From: Rhodococcus sp. (in: high G+C Gram-positive bacteria)
Lineage (GTDB): Bacteria; Actinomycetota; Actinomycetes; Mycobacteriales; Mycobacteriaceae
Direction of reading: 5' to 3'
DNA: 64,000 nucleotides
Assembly: GCF_023264675.1 (NCBI RefSeq)
Contig: NZ_JAHFVG010000022.1
Location: 1-64,000 of the forward strand
The translations under genes were made by a program, and so were the position numbers. The notes under the pieces are model-generated. The model saw only the letters and a program-made list of their open reading frames with translations, was not told where the DNA came from and made no database searches. Shown in pieces: positions 47,580 through 56,916 of the stretch (within the stretch, counting starts at the first letter, position 1; every line of letters starts with the position of its first letter).

Positions 47580-50050
47580 GGTACCTGCAACTCGGCGGCG
47601 CTCAGTTCGACGGTGACGGTCAATCCGCCGCCGGGGGTGTCCGACGCTTCGACGGTCCCGCCCATCGCCTCGACGAAGCCGCGAACGACCGAGAGCCCCA
47701 AACCGACACCGACCGAGGTATTTCGGTCACCGAGGCGTTGGAAGGCGTCGAACATGGTGGCCTTGGCACCCGCTGCGATACCCGGCCCACCGTCCGCGAC
47801 AGCGATCGAGACGCGCTCGCCGAACTGTGTTGCGCTGATCCTGATCTCGCTGGCCGGTGCGTGCCGAACGCTGTTGTCCACCACGTTGGCAATCACGCGT
47901 TCGAGTAGGCCGATGTCCGCGAGCACCGCGGTCTCGCCGACGTCGATCCGAACGTTGTCGGCCGTTGCCGTGCTTCCGACCAGTGCTCGCTGCACCGCGT
48001 CCTCGACGTACACCGGTTGCAGCGTCGGCCGCACCGCGCCCGCCTGCAGGCGCGAGGAATCGAGCAGATTGCCCACGAGAGAGGTCAACTGATCGGTCGA
48101 CTCGTCGATGGTCGCGACCAACTCGGCGGTGTCCTGCGCCGAGAACTCGACGTCGGTACTGCGAAGCGAGGACGACGCCGCTTTCACCGCCGCGAGAGGA
48201 GTGCGCAGATCGTGGCTGACCGCGGACAGCAGTGCCCGTCTCAGTACGTCCGCTTCCGCGAGAGCGCTTGCCCGGCTTGCTTCCTCGGTAAGTCTCGACT
48301 GGCGCACCAGCCCCGCGGCCTGATTGGCAACCGCCGTCAACACTCGGCGGTCGTGGGCAGCGGTGGCTGCGCCCGCAAGCAGCATCGTGAACTCACCTCC
48401 GGGTGCGTCGATCGCCGTATCGGCATCCTCGGCGAGGGCGGGTGGCGATTCCCCGACGGCGCCGACAGTCTCACCCGTCGACTCCTCGACGAGAGCGACG
48501 GCCCGCTGCCCATAGGTCTCGCGCACCCGGCCCAGAAGTGCGTCGAGATCACCTCCGCGCAGGACGGTTCCGGCGAACAGTGTCAGCAACTCGGCTTCCT
48601 GGGATGCACGCCGAGCCTCCCGCGCACGCCTGGCCGCGGCGTCGACCAGTGCTGCGACGGCGACGGCGACGATGAGCAGCACTATCGTCACGACGAAGTT
48701 CTCGGGCTCGGCAACGGTGAGACTGTAGCGCGGGGCGGTGAAGAAGAAGTTGAGCAGGAATCCGGCGATCAGCGCCGACAATGCCGCGGGTGCAACGCCG
48801 CCCAGCAGCGCGACACACAGCACGACCATGAAGAACAGCGCACTTTCGCCACTCGAATCGAACTGTGGATCGACCAGCGCCAGCACCGCCGACGCCCCGC
48901 ACGGGACGAGGACGGCGGCCAGCCACGCGAGAATGCGTCGTCGGCCTGCATCGACCTGAAGTCGAACGCGACGAGCACGCTCGTCGTGGGTGACCATGTG
49001 GACGTCGATCTTTCCCGAGTTCTGGACCACCGCGGCTCCGATCCCCTCGTCGAGGATCCGCGCGGCGCGTGAGCGTCTGGAGGTACCGATGACCAACTGC
49101 GTCGCGTTCACTCCGCGGGCGAAGTCGAGCAACGTCGCGGGCACGTTGTCGCCGACCACGCTGTGCATGCTGGCGCCGAGAGAGACTGCAAGCGTGCGCA
49201 CGTTGCCCATCTGCGGCGCGGACACCCCGGCCAATCCGTCGCCGCGCACGATGTGCAGCACCATCAGTTCCGCACTCGACCTCGACGCGATGCGGCTGGC
49301 GCGCCTGACCAACGTGTCCGACTCGGGGCCACCGGTCACTGCCACCACCACGCGTTCACGCGCCTCCCACGTGTCGGTTATGTGATTGTCCTTGCGATAC
49401 TTCACCAGTGCCGCATCGACCTGGTCGGCGATCCAGAGCAGCGAGAGCTCACGCAGCGCGGTGAGGTTGCCGGGTCTGAAGTAGTTGCTCATGGCCGCAT
49501 CGATCTTGTCGGATGCATAGATGTTGCCGTGGGCGAGTCTGCGTCGCAATGCTTCCGGAGTGATGTCGACGAGCTCGACCTGGGCTGCGGCGCGAACGAC
49601 GCTGTCCGGAACCGTCTCTCGTTGAACGATCCCGGTGATCTGTTCCACTACGTCGTTGAGCGACTCGAGATGCTGCACGTTGACGGTGGAGATCACGTCG
49701 AGGCCGCCCGCGAGAAGTTCCGCGACATCCTGCCAGCGCTTCTCGTGCCGCGAGCCCGGGGTGTTGGTGTGCGCGAGCTCGTCCACCAGAACCAGATCAG
49801 GACGCCGGCGCAGCACTGCAAGCACATCCAGTTCACGGTTCACCGTCCCGCGATATTCGATCTCGAGAGGCGGGACCGGTTCGATTCCTTCCAGAGCGGC
49901 AGCCGTCCGCCGGCGACCGTGAGTCTCGACGAGCGCCGCGACGACGTCGCAGCCTCTGCCACTGCGCCGGTGGGCCTCCTCGAGCATCGCCAGTGTCTTC
50001 CCGACGCCCGGGGCCGCGCCGAGATAGATCCGCAGCTCACCCTGTCCCAT
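47576..50050 (-). CDS. kdpD: KdpD potassium sensor histidine kinase
   Basis: An 824-aa sensor, start ATG 50050 with GAGAGGA 7 nt upstream. Domains in order: KdpD N-terminal P-loop domain (LGAAPGVGKTLAMLEEAHRR), a universal-stress-like domain (about 240-360), four membrane helices (about 385-490), a GAF-like region, then the kinase core. The phosphorylated His is His613 in AVSHDLRTPLAAVK, and the ATP-binding G-box is ADGGPGIA with SVGVGLGLSVVRG. It is separated from kdpC by a 44-bp gap containing a 15-bp tandem repeat. Confidence 0.95.
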   Translation of the reverse strand: MGQGELRIYLGAAPGVGKTLAMLEEAHRRSGRGCDVVAALVETHGRRRTAAALEGIEPVPPLEIEYRGTVNRELDVLAVLRRRPDLVLVDELAHTNTPGSRHEKRWQDVAELLAGGLDVISTVNVQHLESLNDVVEQITGIVQRETVPDSVVRAAAQVELVDITPEALRRRLAHGNIYASDKIDAAMSNYFRPGNLTALRELSLLWIADQVDAALVKYRKDNHITDTWEARERVVVAVTGGPESDTLVRRASRIASRSSAELMVLHIVRGDGLAGVSAPQMGNVRTLAVSLGASMHSVVGDNVPATLLDFARGVNATQLVIGTSRRSRAARILDEGIGAAVVQNSGKIDVHMVTHDERARRVRLQVDAGRRRILAWLAAVLVPCGASAVLALVDPQFDSSGESALFFMVVLCVALLGGVAPAALSALIAGFLLNFFFTAPRYSLTVAEPENFVVTIVLLIVAVAVAALVDAAARRAREARRASQEAELLTLFAGTVLRGGDLDALLGRVRETYGQRAVALVEESTGETVGAVGESPPALAEDADTAIDAPGGEFTMLLAGAATAAHDRRVLTAVANQAAGLVRQSRLTEEASRASALAEADVLRRALLSAVSHDLRTPLAAVKAASSSLRSTDVEFSAQDTAELVATIDESTDQLTSLVGNLLDSSRLQAGAVRPTLQPVYVEDAVQRALVGSTATADNVRIDVGETAVLADIGLLERVIANVVDNSVRHAPASEIRISATQFGERVSIAVADGGPGIAAGAKATMFDAFQRLGDRNTSVGVGLGLSVVRGFVEAMGGTVEASDTPGGGLTVTVELSAAELQVP

Positions 50051-50069
50051 GCGTCGGTCCTCTCTGATC

Positions 50070-50110
50070 CACACGGCGGTCGATCACACGGCGGTCAATC
50101 ACACGGAGGG
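50070..50110. repeat. 15-bp tandem repeat in the kdpC-kdpD gap
   Basis: CACACGGCGGTCGAT (50070-50084) is followed by a copy with one change (50085-50099) and a partial third copy (50100 onward). The repeat spans the kdpC stop, so the C-terminal codons of KdpC come from it. Confidence 0.8.
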
Positions 50111-50727
50111 CCGGTGAGGCCGAGAGCTACGTTCAGCTCCGGTACATCGACCACCGTTTCCCCGAGTACACCGTACTGCGGCCCGTCCGTGTGCTCGCTC
50201 ACCAACGCCTCGACCTCCGATTCGCTCATCCCGTTGACCTGCGCCACCCGCGCTACCTGAATGGCAGCGTAGGCAGGGCTGATGTGCGGATCCACGCCCG
50301 ATCCTGACCCGGTGACGGCGTCGACCGGCACGGCGGCGGGGTCGACGTTCTCGCGCGCTGCGATGTGAGCGCGCCGCTGCGTCACGAACGACGCCAGCAG
50401 TTCGCTGCTCGGACCGAGATTGGTGGGAAGGGCCGCTGACGGGTCGCCCGGCGCGAACGCGTCGTCGTCGGCAACGGACCCCGTCGTGCGAAGGTGAAAG
50501 TACGGATCGGGTTGCCCCTCCGGAACCTGTGGATCGACGCCGATCAACGAACTCCCGACGACGCAGCCGTTCCGGTCCACCAGCGTCGAGCCCTCGGCCG
50601 AGTGCGTGTCGAGTCTGCTGATGGCCCAGACGGCGGCCGGGTAGGCGATCCCGAGGATGACGGTGAACGCCGCGAGTACGGCGAACCCGGCGAGCATCTG
50701 ACGTAAGAATCCTTGTGCGAACCGCAT
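50095..50727 (-). CDS. kdpC: Potassium-transporting ATPase subunit KdpC
   Basis: A 210-aa subunit with one N-terminal helix (MLAGFAVLAAFTVILGIAYP) and the conserved NLGPSSELLASFVTQRRAHI, TGSGSGVDPHISPAYAAIQ and VNGMSESEVEALVSEHTDG. KdpC stabilises the KdpFABC complex and helps ATP binding by KdpB. It starts 1 bp after the kdpB stop. Confidence 0.95.
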   Translation of the reverse strand: MRFAQGFLRQMLAGFAVLAAFTVILGIAYPAAVWAISRLDTHSAEGSTLVDRNGCVVGSSLIGVDPQVPEGQPDPYFHLRTTGSVADDDAFAPGDPSAALPTNLGPSSELLASFVTQRRAHIAARENVDPAAVPVDAVTGSGSGVDPHISPAYAAIQVARVAQVNGMSESEVEALVSEHTDGPQYGVLGETVVDVPELNVALGLTGPPCD

Positions 50728-50728
50728 G

Positions 50729-52735
50729 TCAACCTATTCCTGGAATGTGACGGACTACCTGATCGATGAGCCAGATCCCGACGAAGGGTGTCACGACGCC
50801 GCCGACCCCGTAGATCAGCAGGTTGCGGCGCAGCAGCACCGCAGCCGATGCAGGCCGATAACGAACGCCTTTGAGCGCCAATGGGATCAAGGCGACGATG
50901 ACCAGCGCATTGAAGATCACCGCGGACAGGATCGCAGACTGCGGGGTGGCGAGTCGCATGATGTTCAGTGCATCGAGCTGGGGGTAGAGAGAGCTGAACA
51001 TCGCCGGAAGGATCGCGAAGTACTTCGCGAGATCGTTGGCGAGCGAGAACGTCGTGAGCGCCCCGCGCGTGATCAGCAACTGCTTGCCGATCTCGACGAT
51101 CTCGATCAACTTGGTGGGATCCGAATCCAGATCGACCATGTTGCCCGCCTCCTTCGCTGCCGAGGTGCCGGTGTTCATCGCAACGCCGACGTCGGCCTGC
51201 GCCAGTGCAGGCGCATCGTTGGTTCCGTCGCCCGTCATGGCGACGAGCCGCCCACCTGCCTGTTCCTTGCGGATCAGTGCGAGCTTGTCCTCCGGTGTCG
51301 CCTCGGCGAGAAAGTCGTCGACGCCTGCTTCGGCGGCAATCGCTTCGGCGGTCAACGGGTTGTCCCCGGTGACCATCACGGTTCTGATTCCCATCGCCCG
51401 TAGCTGGGCGAACCTCTCTGCGATGTTCGGCTTCACCACGTCGGACAACTCGACGACGCCGAGGACTCTCGCCGAGCCGGCAGAGCACTCGGCCACCACG
51501 AGCGGCGTGCCGCCTGCCTGGGCGATATCTCGAACGCTCGTGTCCTGAACGGAACGACCAGGGGCGATCTCGGTTCCACCGTTGTCCCTGACCCAGCCCG
51601 CCACCGAATCGGCGGCGCCCTTGCGCACCGAACTGCCGCCTACGTCGATACCGCTCATGCGGGTCTGGGCGGTGAATGCGACGAACTCACCCGCCAGCTC
51701 CGATGCATCGGCCCGATCCGACAACCCGAAGTCTCGAGAACACAGTTCGACGATGCTCCGGCCCTCGGGTGTGCCGTCGGCCAGTGACGACAACCGCGCC
51801 GCCCGAGCCAGTTCCTCGGCGTCGACACCGGGTGCCGGGTGAAGTGCCGTTGCCTGCCGGTTTCCGTAGGTGATGGTTCCGGTCTTGTCCATCAGCAGAG
51901 TGTCGATGTCGCCTGCAGCTTCGACGGCCCGGCCGGACATCGCCAGCACGTTGCGCTGCACCAGTCGATCCATGCCGGCAATTCCGATGGCGGACAACAA
52001 CGCTCCGATCGTGGTGGGGATCAGGCATACCAGCAGGGCGATGAGCCGAATCGGATTCTGCTGTTCCCCGGCGTAGGCGCTCATCGGTCCGATGGCCACC
52101 ACGGCGAACAGAAACACGATGGTCAGCGATGCGAGCAGAATGTTCAGCGCGATCTCGTTGGGAGTCTTGCGCCGGGAGGCACCCTCGACGAGTCCGATCA
52201 TTCTGTCGACGAACGTCTCTCCCTGCTCTGCGGTGATCCGCACGACGATCTCGTCGGAGAGCACCGTCGTACCGCCGGTGACGGCCGATCTGTCTCCGCC
52301 GGACTCTCGCACCACCGGGGCCGATTCGCCGGTGATGGCCGATTCGTCCACGCTGGCAATGCCGTCGACGACGTCGCCGTCGCCCGGGATGACCTCGCCT
52401 GCGGTGACGATCACGTCGTCGCCGACTCTCAGGTCGGTGCCGCGCACGTCCTCGATCGACCCGTCGGGCAACCGCCGTCGAGCAGAACTGTCCTGCTTCA
52501 CCTTGCGCAAACTCGCTGCCTGCGCTTTGCCGCGCCCCTCGGCTACGGATTCGGCCAGATTGGCGAACAGCACGGTGAACCAGAGCCAGCCGGTGATGGA
52601 CCAGGCGAACGCACTCGGCGACATCACGGCCAGCACCGTCGTGACGAGCGAGCCCACGAACACGATGAACATGACCGGATTTCGAGCCAGATGCCGCGGA
52701 TCCAGTTTGGCGAACGCGCCGACTATGTTGTTCAC
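50729..52735 (-). CDS. kdpB: Potassium-transporting ATPase subunit KdpB (P-type)
   Basis: A 668-aa P-type ATPase subunit. The phosphorylated Asp is Asp283 in [12 protein letters not shown]. The actuator loop is [15 protein letters not shown], and the hinge motifs are [18 protein letters not shown] and [18 protein letters not shown]. About seven membrane helices flank these. It provides ATP hydrolysis that drives K+ through KdpA. It overlaps kdpA by 4 bp. Confidence 0.96.
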   Translation of the reverse strand: MNNIVGAFAKLDPRHLARNPVMFIVFVGSLVTTVLAVMSPSAFAWSITGWLWFTVLFANLAESVAEGRGKAQAASLRKVKQDSSARRRLPDGSIEDVRGTDLRVGDDVIVTAGEVIPGDGDVVDGIASVDESAITGESAPVVRESGGDRSAVTGGTTVLSDEIVVRITAEQGETFVDRMIGLVEGASRRKTPNEIALNILLASLTIVFLFAVVAIGPMSAYAGEQQNPIRLIALLVCLIPTTIGALLSAIGIAGMDRLVQRNVLAMSGRAVEAAGDIDTLLMDKTGTITYGNRQATALHPAPGVDAEELARAARLSSLADGTPEGRSIVELCSRDFGLSDRADASELAGEFVAFTAQTRMSGIDVGGSSVRKGAADSVAGWVRDNGGTEIAPGRSVQDTSVRDIAQAGGTPLVVAECSAGSARVLGVVELSDVVKPNIAERFAQLRAMGIRTVMVTGDNPLTAEAIAAEAGVDDFLAEATPEDKLALIRKEQAGGRLVAMTGDGTNDAPALAQADVGVAMNTGTSAAKEAGNMVDLDSDPTKLIEIVEIGKQLLITRGALTTFSLANDLAKYFAILPAMFSSLYPQLDALNIMRLATPQSAILSAVIFNALVIVALIPLALKGVRYRPASAAVLLRRNLLIYGVGGVVTPFVGIWLIDQVVRHIPGIG

Positions 52736-54384
52736 GACAGTGCCTCTGCTATCGGACCGAGGGACAAAGCGGGGAAGAAGGTGAGTGCAGCCACCAATAC
52801 CGCTGTCCCCAAGAGCAATCCGCCGAACAGCGGACCGGTGGTGGGAAGAGTGCCTGCATTCGGCGGGGTTCGCTTGGACGTGATCAGCGAGCCTGCCAGA
52901 GCAAGCACGAAGACGATGGGCAGGAATCTACCCAGCAACATCGCCAGTGCGAGCGAGATCTGGAACCAATCGCTGGTGGCGGTGAGCCCGCCGAACGCGC
53001 TGCCGTTGTTGTTCGCCGCCGAGCTGTAGGCGTAGAGAACTTCGGTGAAGCCGTGGATCGAGCCTGGAGTGCCAGGATCCCCTGAGTTGCCCTGGAATGC
53101 AGGCGTGGAATCCAACACCACCGAGATGGAGGTGCCCACGAGGACGAGTACCGGCATCACGAGCACCGACAGTGCTGCCATGGTGATCTCGCGGCGGCCG
53201 AGTTTCTTGCCGAGGAACTCCGGTGTTCGCCCGACGAGGAGCCCGCCGACGAAGACGGCGATGATCGACAGAACGAGCAACCCGTAGAGGCCGGTGCCAA
53301 CCCCGCCCGGTGCTATCTCGCCGAACAACATGTTGGTCAATACGGCTCCGCCGCCGAGGGGAGACATGCTGTCGTGGGCAGAATTGACTGCACCGGTGGA
53401 GGTTCCGGTAGTCGATACCGCGAAGAGCGCGGATCCGGCGATGCCGAAGCGCGACTCTTTGCCTTCCATCATCGCTCCGGCGGCCTGCGCTGCGACGCCG
53501 CGTGTGCCGAACTCCGCTGCCAGTGTGATCGCCAGCAGGCCTGCCCACAGCGTCGCCATCACGGCCAACAACGTCAGCCCTTGCTTTCGGCTTCCGACCA
53601 TGGTTCCGAAGGTCCTGGTGAGACACACGGGGATCAGGAGCAGCGCGATCACCTCGACGACATTGGACAGCGGTGTCGGGTTCTCGAACGGGTGCGCGGA
53701 GTTGGCAGCGAGGATTCCGCCTCCGTTGGTTCCCAGTTCTTTGATGGCTTCCTGAGAGGCGACGGGCGCCAGGGCGAAGTCGGACGATGCCGAGAAGGAC
53801 TGAATGACGCCCTGAGTCAACAGGATCAGAGCGATCACGAACGAGAGCGGCAACAGGATGCGAAGTGTTCCGCGGGTGAGGTCGACCCAGAAGTTGCCGA
53901 GTTCGCCGCCGCTGCGAACGGTCACGAAACTTCGAACGAGGGCAATGGCCACGGCGAGCCCGACTGCTGCAGAGAGGAAATTCTGTACCGCGAGCCCGAG
54001 CGGTTGCGTCAGATCGGTCATCGTCGTCTCGGGGACATACGACTGCCAGTTGGTGTTGCTGACGAACGACACGGCTGTGTTGAACGCTACGGCGGGACTG
54101 ACGCCGGGCAGACCGTTGTTCATTGGCAGAACACCCTGAATGCGTTGCAGAACATAGAGAAAGACAATTCCGGCAGTGGAGAAGCCGAGCAGGCTCGTCG
54201 TGTAGCCGACCCAGGTCTGTTCGGCACGCGGATCGATCCGGCACACCCGGTAGAGCATCGATTCGAGGCGCCAGTGAACCGGACGCCCGGGTTCCGAACC
54301 CACCTCGAACACTCTGGCCATGTAGTCGCCGAGAGGCACGTAGGCGATGGCGAGTACGGCGATCACCGCAAGGATGGAGCCCAT
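52732..54384 (-). CDS. kdpA: Potassium-transporting ATPase subunit KdpA
   Basis: A 550-aa membrane protein with about ten helices that forms the K+ selectivity pathway. Family signatures are [54 protein letters not shown] and [19 protein letters not shown], each from one of the four selectivity-loop regions. Its ATG overlaps the kdpF stop (TGATG). Confidence 0.96.
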   Translation of the reverse strand: MGSILAVIAVLAIAYVPLGDYMARVFEVGSEPGRPVHWRLESMLYRVCRIDPRAEQTWVGYTTSLLGFSTAGIVFLYVLQRIQGVLPMNNGLPGVSPAVAFNTAVSFVSNTNWQSYVPETTMTDLTQPLGLAVQNFLSAAVGLAVAIALVRSFVTVRSGGELGNFWVDLTRGTLRILLPLSFVIALILLTQGVIQSFSASSDFALAPVASQEAIKELGTNGGGILAANSAHPFENPTPLSNVVEVIALLLIPVCLTRTFGTMVGSRKQGLTLLAVMATLWAGLLAITLAAEFGTRGVAAQAAGAMMEGKESRFGIAGSALFAVSTTGTSTGAVNSAHDSMSPLGGGAVLTNMLFGEIAPGGVGTGLYGLLVLSIIAVFVGGLLVGRTPEFLGKKLGRREITMAALSVLVMPVLVLVGTSISVVLDSTPAFQGNSGDPGTPGSIHGFTEVLYAYSSAANNNGSAFGGLTATSDWFQISLALAMLLGRFLPIVFVLALAGSLITSKRTPPNAGTLPTTGPLFGGLLLGTAVLVAALTFFPALSLGPIAEALS

Positions 54385-54467
54385 CAGAATCGCTCGGGAT
54401 CGAGTAGTGCAACGAGGAGGTAGATCGCTGCGAGCCCGGCCAGCGCCACCAGAACAACTTCGGTCAT
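54384..54467 (-). CDS. kdpF: KdpF small subunit
   Basis: A 27-residue single-helix peptide, MTEVVLVALAGLAAIYLLVA at its N-terminus, ending in the typical DPERF tail. Its TGA overlaps the kdpA ATG. KdpF stabilises the Kdp complex. It is often missed in annotation because of its length. Confidence 0.92.
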   Translation of the reverse strand: MTEVVLVALAGLAAIYLLVALLDPERF

Positions 54468-54507
54468 GCCGAAAGCGTGGTACCGCTCAGCAGACGCGGC
54501 GGCGTTC

Positions 54508-54558
54508 CTTACGCGCTACTTACGCTGTGACCTGTGCATCCTGACGAGACTCTTACGC
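54508..54558 (-). promoter_or_regulatory. Phased direct repeats upstream of kdpF (KdpE site candidate)
   Basis: On the kdp strand GCGTAAG occurs three times; on the plus strand CTTACGC begins at 54508, 54519 and 54552. The spacings are 11 and 33 bp, i.e. exact multiples of 11. A 5-of-7 match sits at the intermediate phase (54541). OmpR-class regulators bind direct repeats spaced by about one helical turn, so this is the likely KdpE-binding region 41-91 bp before kdpF. Confidence 0.65.
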
Positions 54559-54578
54559 GCCTCACCCATCCCCGCACC

Positions 54579-55028
54579 TCAGACGTCGATGTCGTCGACG
54601 CGCACGTCGACGTCGTCGCGAGTGAGCGCAAGCCCGAGCAGATCCTCCACGACGCCGAGAGCAATGGTGGCCAACTCGTCGCCGACGGCTTGTAGGTCGC
54701 TCCCGTACGCGCCGACGACCGTGAGGGAAAGACCGGTGCACCGGTGGTCGTCGAGATACAGCGAGATATCGGTCGGCTGTGATCCGTGCACGCCCTGCAG
54801 AGAACGCAGGATCGCTGTACGAACCACGAGATCACTGACGCGAAGGGTGTCGGAGTCCCGACCGGCGGGAGCCGTCGGGAACTGTCCGTCGACGGGCCAG
54901 CTGCGCCGAGTGGTGGAACGGACCCGGGAGATGATGGAGGAGCTGATGTCGAGCCAGCGGGGCTCGTCGGGCGCATCCTTCAGTTCGCGAGCGGCGCGCG
55001 CGAGAATCGAGTCGGGGTCGGACGTCAT
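54579..55028 (-). CDS. Asp23-like protein next to an ECF sigma gene
   Basis: A 149-aa protein with ATG 55028, just after the sigma factor stop (55036). The N-terminal half is polar (DSILARAARELKDAPDEPRW), and a region around LDISSSIISRVRSTTRRSW recalls Asp23-family N-termini. The C-terminal half has alternating hydrophobics (LSLTVVGAYGSDLQAVGDEL, VVEDLLGLALTRDDVDVRV) like the Asp23 fold. Distant similarity only; it may be an anti-sigma-like partner or a structural Asp23 relative. Confidence 0.65.
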   Translation of the reverse strand: MTSDPDSILARAARELKDAPDEPRWLDISSSIISRVRSTTRRSWPVDGQFPTAPAGRDSDTLRVSDLVVRTAILRSLQGVHGSQPTDISLYLDDHRCTGLSLTVVGAYGSDLQAVGDELATIALGVVEDLLGLALTRDDVDVRVDDIDV

Positions 55029-55035
55029 CGCCACA

Positions 55036-55590
55036 TCACTGCCATGCCGCCAACCTTTCACTCAGAGTTGCTCGTGCGCGCACCAGTTGTCCGCGAACCG
55101 CTCCAGCCGACAAGGTCATGATCTGCCCGATTTCCGGATGTGTCATCCCCTCCACTTCCCGTAGCAGCCAGCAGGCGCGCTGGCGATACGGCAGTTCGGA
55201 CAGTGCCAGCCCCAGATCACGCATGAAGTCGTCGTTCGTCGCTCGCTTCTCGGGATCGGCGTTGCTGTCGGTGCTACGGCGCTCGAAGACCCAGTCCTCG
55301 GCCGGTGCCATCGACTTCCGTCGACGGTGATCGACCACCTTGTGCGAGACCATCGAGAACAGCCACGTTCGCAGTTTCGAGTCGCCACGAAACGAGTCGA
55401 GACCCTTCCACGCCGCGACGAAGGCATCTTGAACAACTTCCTCCGCCGCACCTTCATCGGACAACATGTTGCGTGCATAACGCAACATTTCCGGTCCGTA
55501 GCGGGAGACGATCTGCTCGAATGCGTCGGTGTCTCCCAGCGCGGCGGCGCTGACGAGAACACGATCTGCAGGCCACGTCCCCTCGCTCAC
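55036..55590 (-). CDS. ECF-type RNA polymerase sigma factor
   Basis: A 184-aa sigma-70 family protein, GTG 55590. Region 2: AFEQIVSRYGPEMLRYARNM, EEVVQDAFVAAWKGLDSFRG and LRTWLFSMVSHKVVDHRRRK. Region 4: LSELPYRQRACWLLREVEGM, THPEIGQIMTLSAGAVRGQL. No zinc-binding anti-sigma gene is adjacent; the downstream partner is an Asp23-like gene. It is divergent from the Asp23 operon, which it probably transcribes. The unusual coupling to Asp23 proteins suggests an envelope-stress role. Confidence 0.92.
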   Translation of the reverse strand: MSEGTWPADRVLVSAAALGDTDAFEQIVSRYGPEMLRYARNMLSDEGAAEEVVQDAFVAAWKGLDSFRGDSKLRTWLFSMVSHKVVDHRRRKSMAPAEDWVFERRSTDSNADPEKRATNDDFMRDLGLALSELPYRQRACWLLREVEGMTHPEIGQIMTLSAGAVRGQLVRARATLSERLAAWQ

Positions 55591-55617
55591 ATCACAGGTC
55601 TACCAGAGCGTCGGCGG

Positions 55618-55633
55618 TGTGATCCGCTTCACA
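55618..55633. promoter_or_regulatory. CRP-type palindrome between sigma and Asp23 genes
   Basis: TGTGATCCGCTTCACA matches the CRP/GlxR consensus TGTGA-N6-TCACA exactly. It is 28 bp upstream of the sigma start and 74 bp upstream of the Asp23 start, so a cAMP-responsive regulator could control both directions. Confidence 0.7.
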
Positions 55634-55706
55634 TATGGACCGGCGTGCGCTTTCGGGAATCGGGTACGACCTACTTGCGACACATTCCGAATACGAAAGG
55701 TCATCC

Positions 55707-56174
55707 ATGAGCGCCCAGACGCTGGACAAGTCGGACTCCACCACCGCCGTTGCCCCGAAGACCACCGACTCCGCCCTCGTCGGTTCCACCGGCCGCACCA
55801 CCATCGCCGACACCGTCGTATCGAAGATCGCCGGTATCGCGACGCGTGAGGTCGAAGGCGTGCACGACGTCGGCGGCGGCACCTCCCGCGCGATCGGCGC
55901 ACTCCGTGAGCGCATCCCCGGCGCCCGCGTCAACCAGTCGCAGGGCGTCTCGGTCGAGGTCGGCGAGCGCCAGGCCGCAGTCGACATCGACATCGTCGCC
56001 GAGTACGGCGTCTCGATCGCCGATCTCGCCGCAGGCATCCGCCGCAACGTCATCACCGCCGTCGAGCGCATGACCGGTCTGGAGGTCACCGAGGTCAACA
56101 TCGTCGTCCACGACGTGTACCTCGACGAGGGCGACGACGACAACCAAGAAGTCGCAGGCACCCGGGTCCAGTGA
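55707..56174 (+). CDS. Asp23/Gls24 family envelope stress protein
   Basis: A 155-aa protein; GAAAGG lies 6 nt before ATG 55707. The Asp23 core (about 35-140) has TIADTVVSKIAGIATREVEG, VNQSQGVSVEVGERQAAVDI, DIVAEYGVSIADLAAGIRRN and VTAVERMTGLEVTEVNIVVH. In Staphylococcus, Asp23 binds the membrane through AmaP and supports the cell envelope in alkaline stress. It overlaps the next gene by 4 bp (GTGA). Confidence 0.92.
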   Translation: MSAQTLDKSDSTTAVAPKTTDSALVGSTGRTTIADTVVSKIAGIATREVEGVHDVGGGTSRAIGALRERIPGARVNQSQGVSVEVGERQAAVDIDIVAEYGVSIADLAAGIRRNVITAVERMTGLEVTEVNIVVHDVYLDEGDDDNQEVAGTRVQ

Positions 56175-56470
56175 GTCCGCAAACAGGACCGGAGACACCG
56201 CAGGCCGACATTTCCGAGGTAGTTGCCGAGGCCGTGCTGGCGACCGAAGGTGTCGCCGCACTGCACGGCGGGATGTTCGGCGAAGCCGCCACCTACCTAC
56301 CGGGCCGGCGAGTATCCGGAATCCGAATGGACGAGCGCGGCACCGAAATTCACGTGAGCTTGACGATGGGCACTCCCATTCGCGAGACCGCCGATGCCGT
56401 CAGGCGCGTCGTGGCGGCGCTCACGCCGGGACCCGTTCACGTGATCGTGGAGGATGTCGTTCGCGCATGA
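56171..56470 (+). CDS. Asp23-like protein (second)
   Basis: A 99-aa protein, GTG 56171, coupled to both neighbours. It shows the shortened Asp23 pattern: EVVAEAVLATEGVAALHGGM and TEIHVSLTMGTPIRETADAV, RRVVAALTPGPVHVIVEDVV. A weaker match than the main Asp23 protein but in the same operon and of the same fold by pattern. Confidence 0.72.
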   Translation: MSPQTGPETPQADISEVVAEAVLATEGVAALHGGMFGEAATYLPGRRVSGIRMDERGTEIHVSLTMGTPIRETADAVRRVVAALTPGPVHVIVEDVVRA

Positions 56471-56712
56471 CGCGATCCGCGGAACACACTGCCGCACGGC
56501 GCGCCGTTGCCCGCAAACACCATCCGGATCTCGGGGGAGACCCCGAGGTCTACGCCGCCGAACTCGCAGCGGTGGAGCGGCGGTACAACCGGCTGACCGA
56601 AGCGCAGGCTCCCACCACCGCATTCCGACGCGAATCGGCTGCCAAACGGCGCGCCCGGGCAATGTTCCGAGCGATCACCCGCACCAGAAACACCCGTTAC
56701 TTCGACATCTGA
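56467..56712 (+). CDS. Small J-domain-like protein
   Basis: An 81-aa protein overlapping the preceding gene by 4 bp. RKHHPDLGGDPEVYAAELAA contains the HPD tripeptide of DnaJ J-domains followed by helix III (VERRYNRLTEA). The rest is basic and Arg-rich (RRESAAKRRARAMFRAITRT). The first helix of a J-domain is short, so it may be a degenerate J-domain that recruits DnaK; this is inference. Confidence 0.65.
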   Translation: MTRSAEHTAARRAVARKHHPDLGGDPEVYAAELAAVERRYNRLTEAQAPTTAFRRESAAKRRARAMFRAITRTRNTRYFDI

Positions 56713-56733
56713 CTCACACCCAGGAGCACTTTC

Positions 56734-56916
56734 ATGACCACCTCGACCATCGGTCTCTTCGTCGGGTTGCTGTTGGCAATCGCCGCAGCCGCAGGCGGAT
56801 TCACCGGTTTTCTCTTCGCAGTGATACTGGCGGTCGTCGGTTTCGGCGTCGGGCGGTACATCGATGGTGAACTCGACGTCGCGGCATTCTCCCGCGGACG
56901 CCGACATGACCGATAA
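56734..56916 (+). CDS. Small membrane protein of DUF2273 type
   Basis: A 60-aa protein with two adjoining hydrophobic helices (IGLFVGLLLAIAAAAGG, GFLFAVILAVVGFGVGRYI) and a short basic tail. DUF2273 proteins sit in Asp23/AmaP operons of Firmicutes and actinobacteria. It overlaps the next gene by 11 bp. Confidence 0.82.
   Translation: MTTSTIGLFVGLLLAIAAAAGGFTGFLFAVILAVVGFGVGRYIDGELDVAAFSRGRRHDR

Noticed and set aside
55029..55061. A start at 55061 for the Asp23-like gene beside the sigma factor
   Set aside because: It would overlap the sigma gene by 26 bp with no ribosome site; ATG 55028 just after the stop fits coupled translation.
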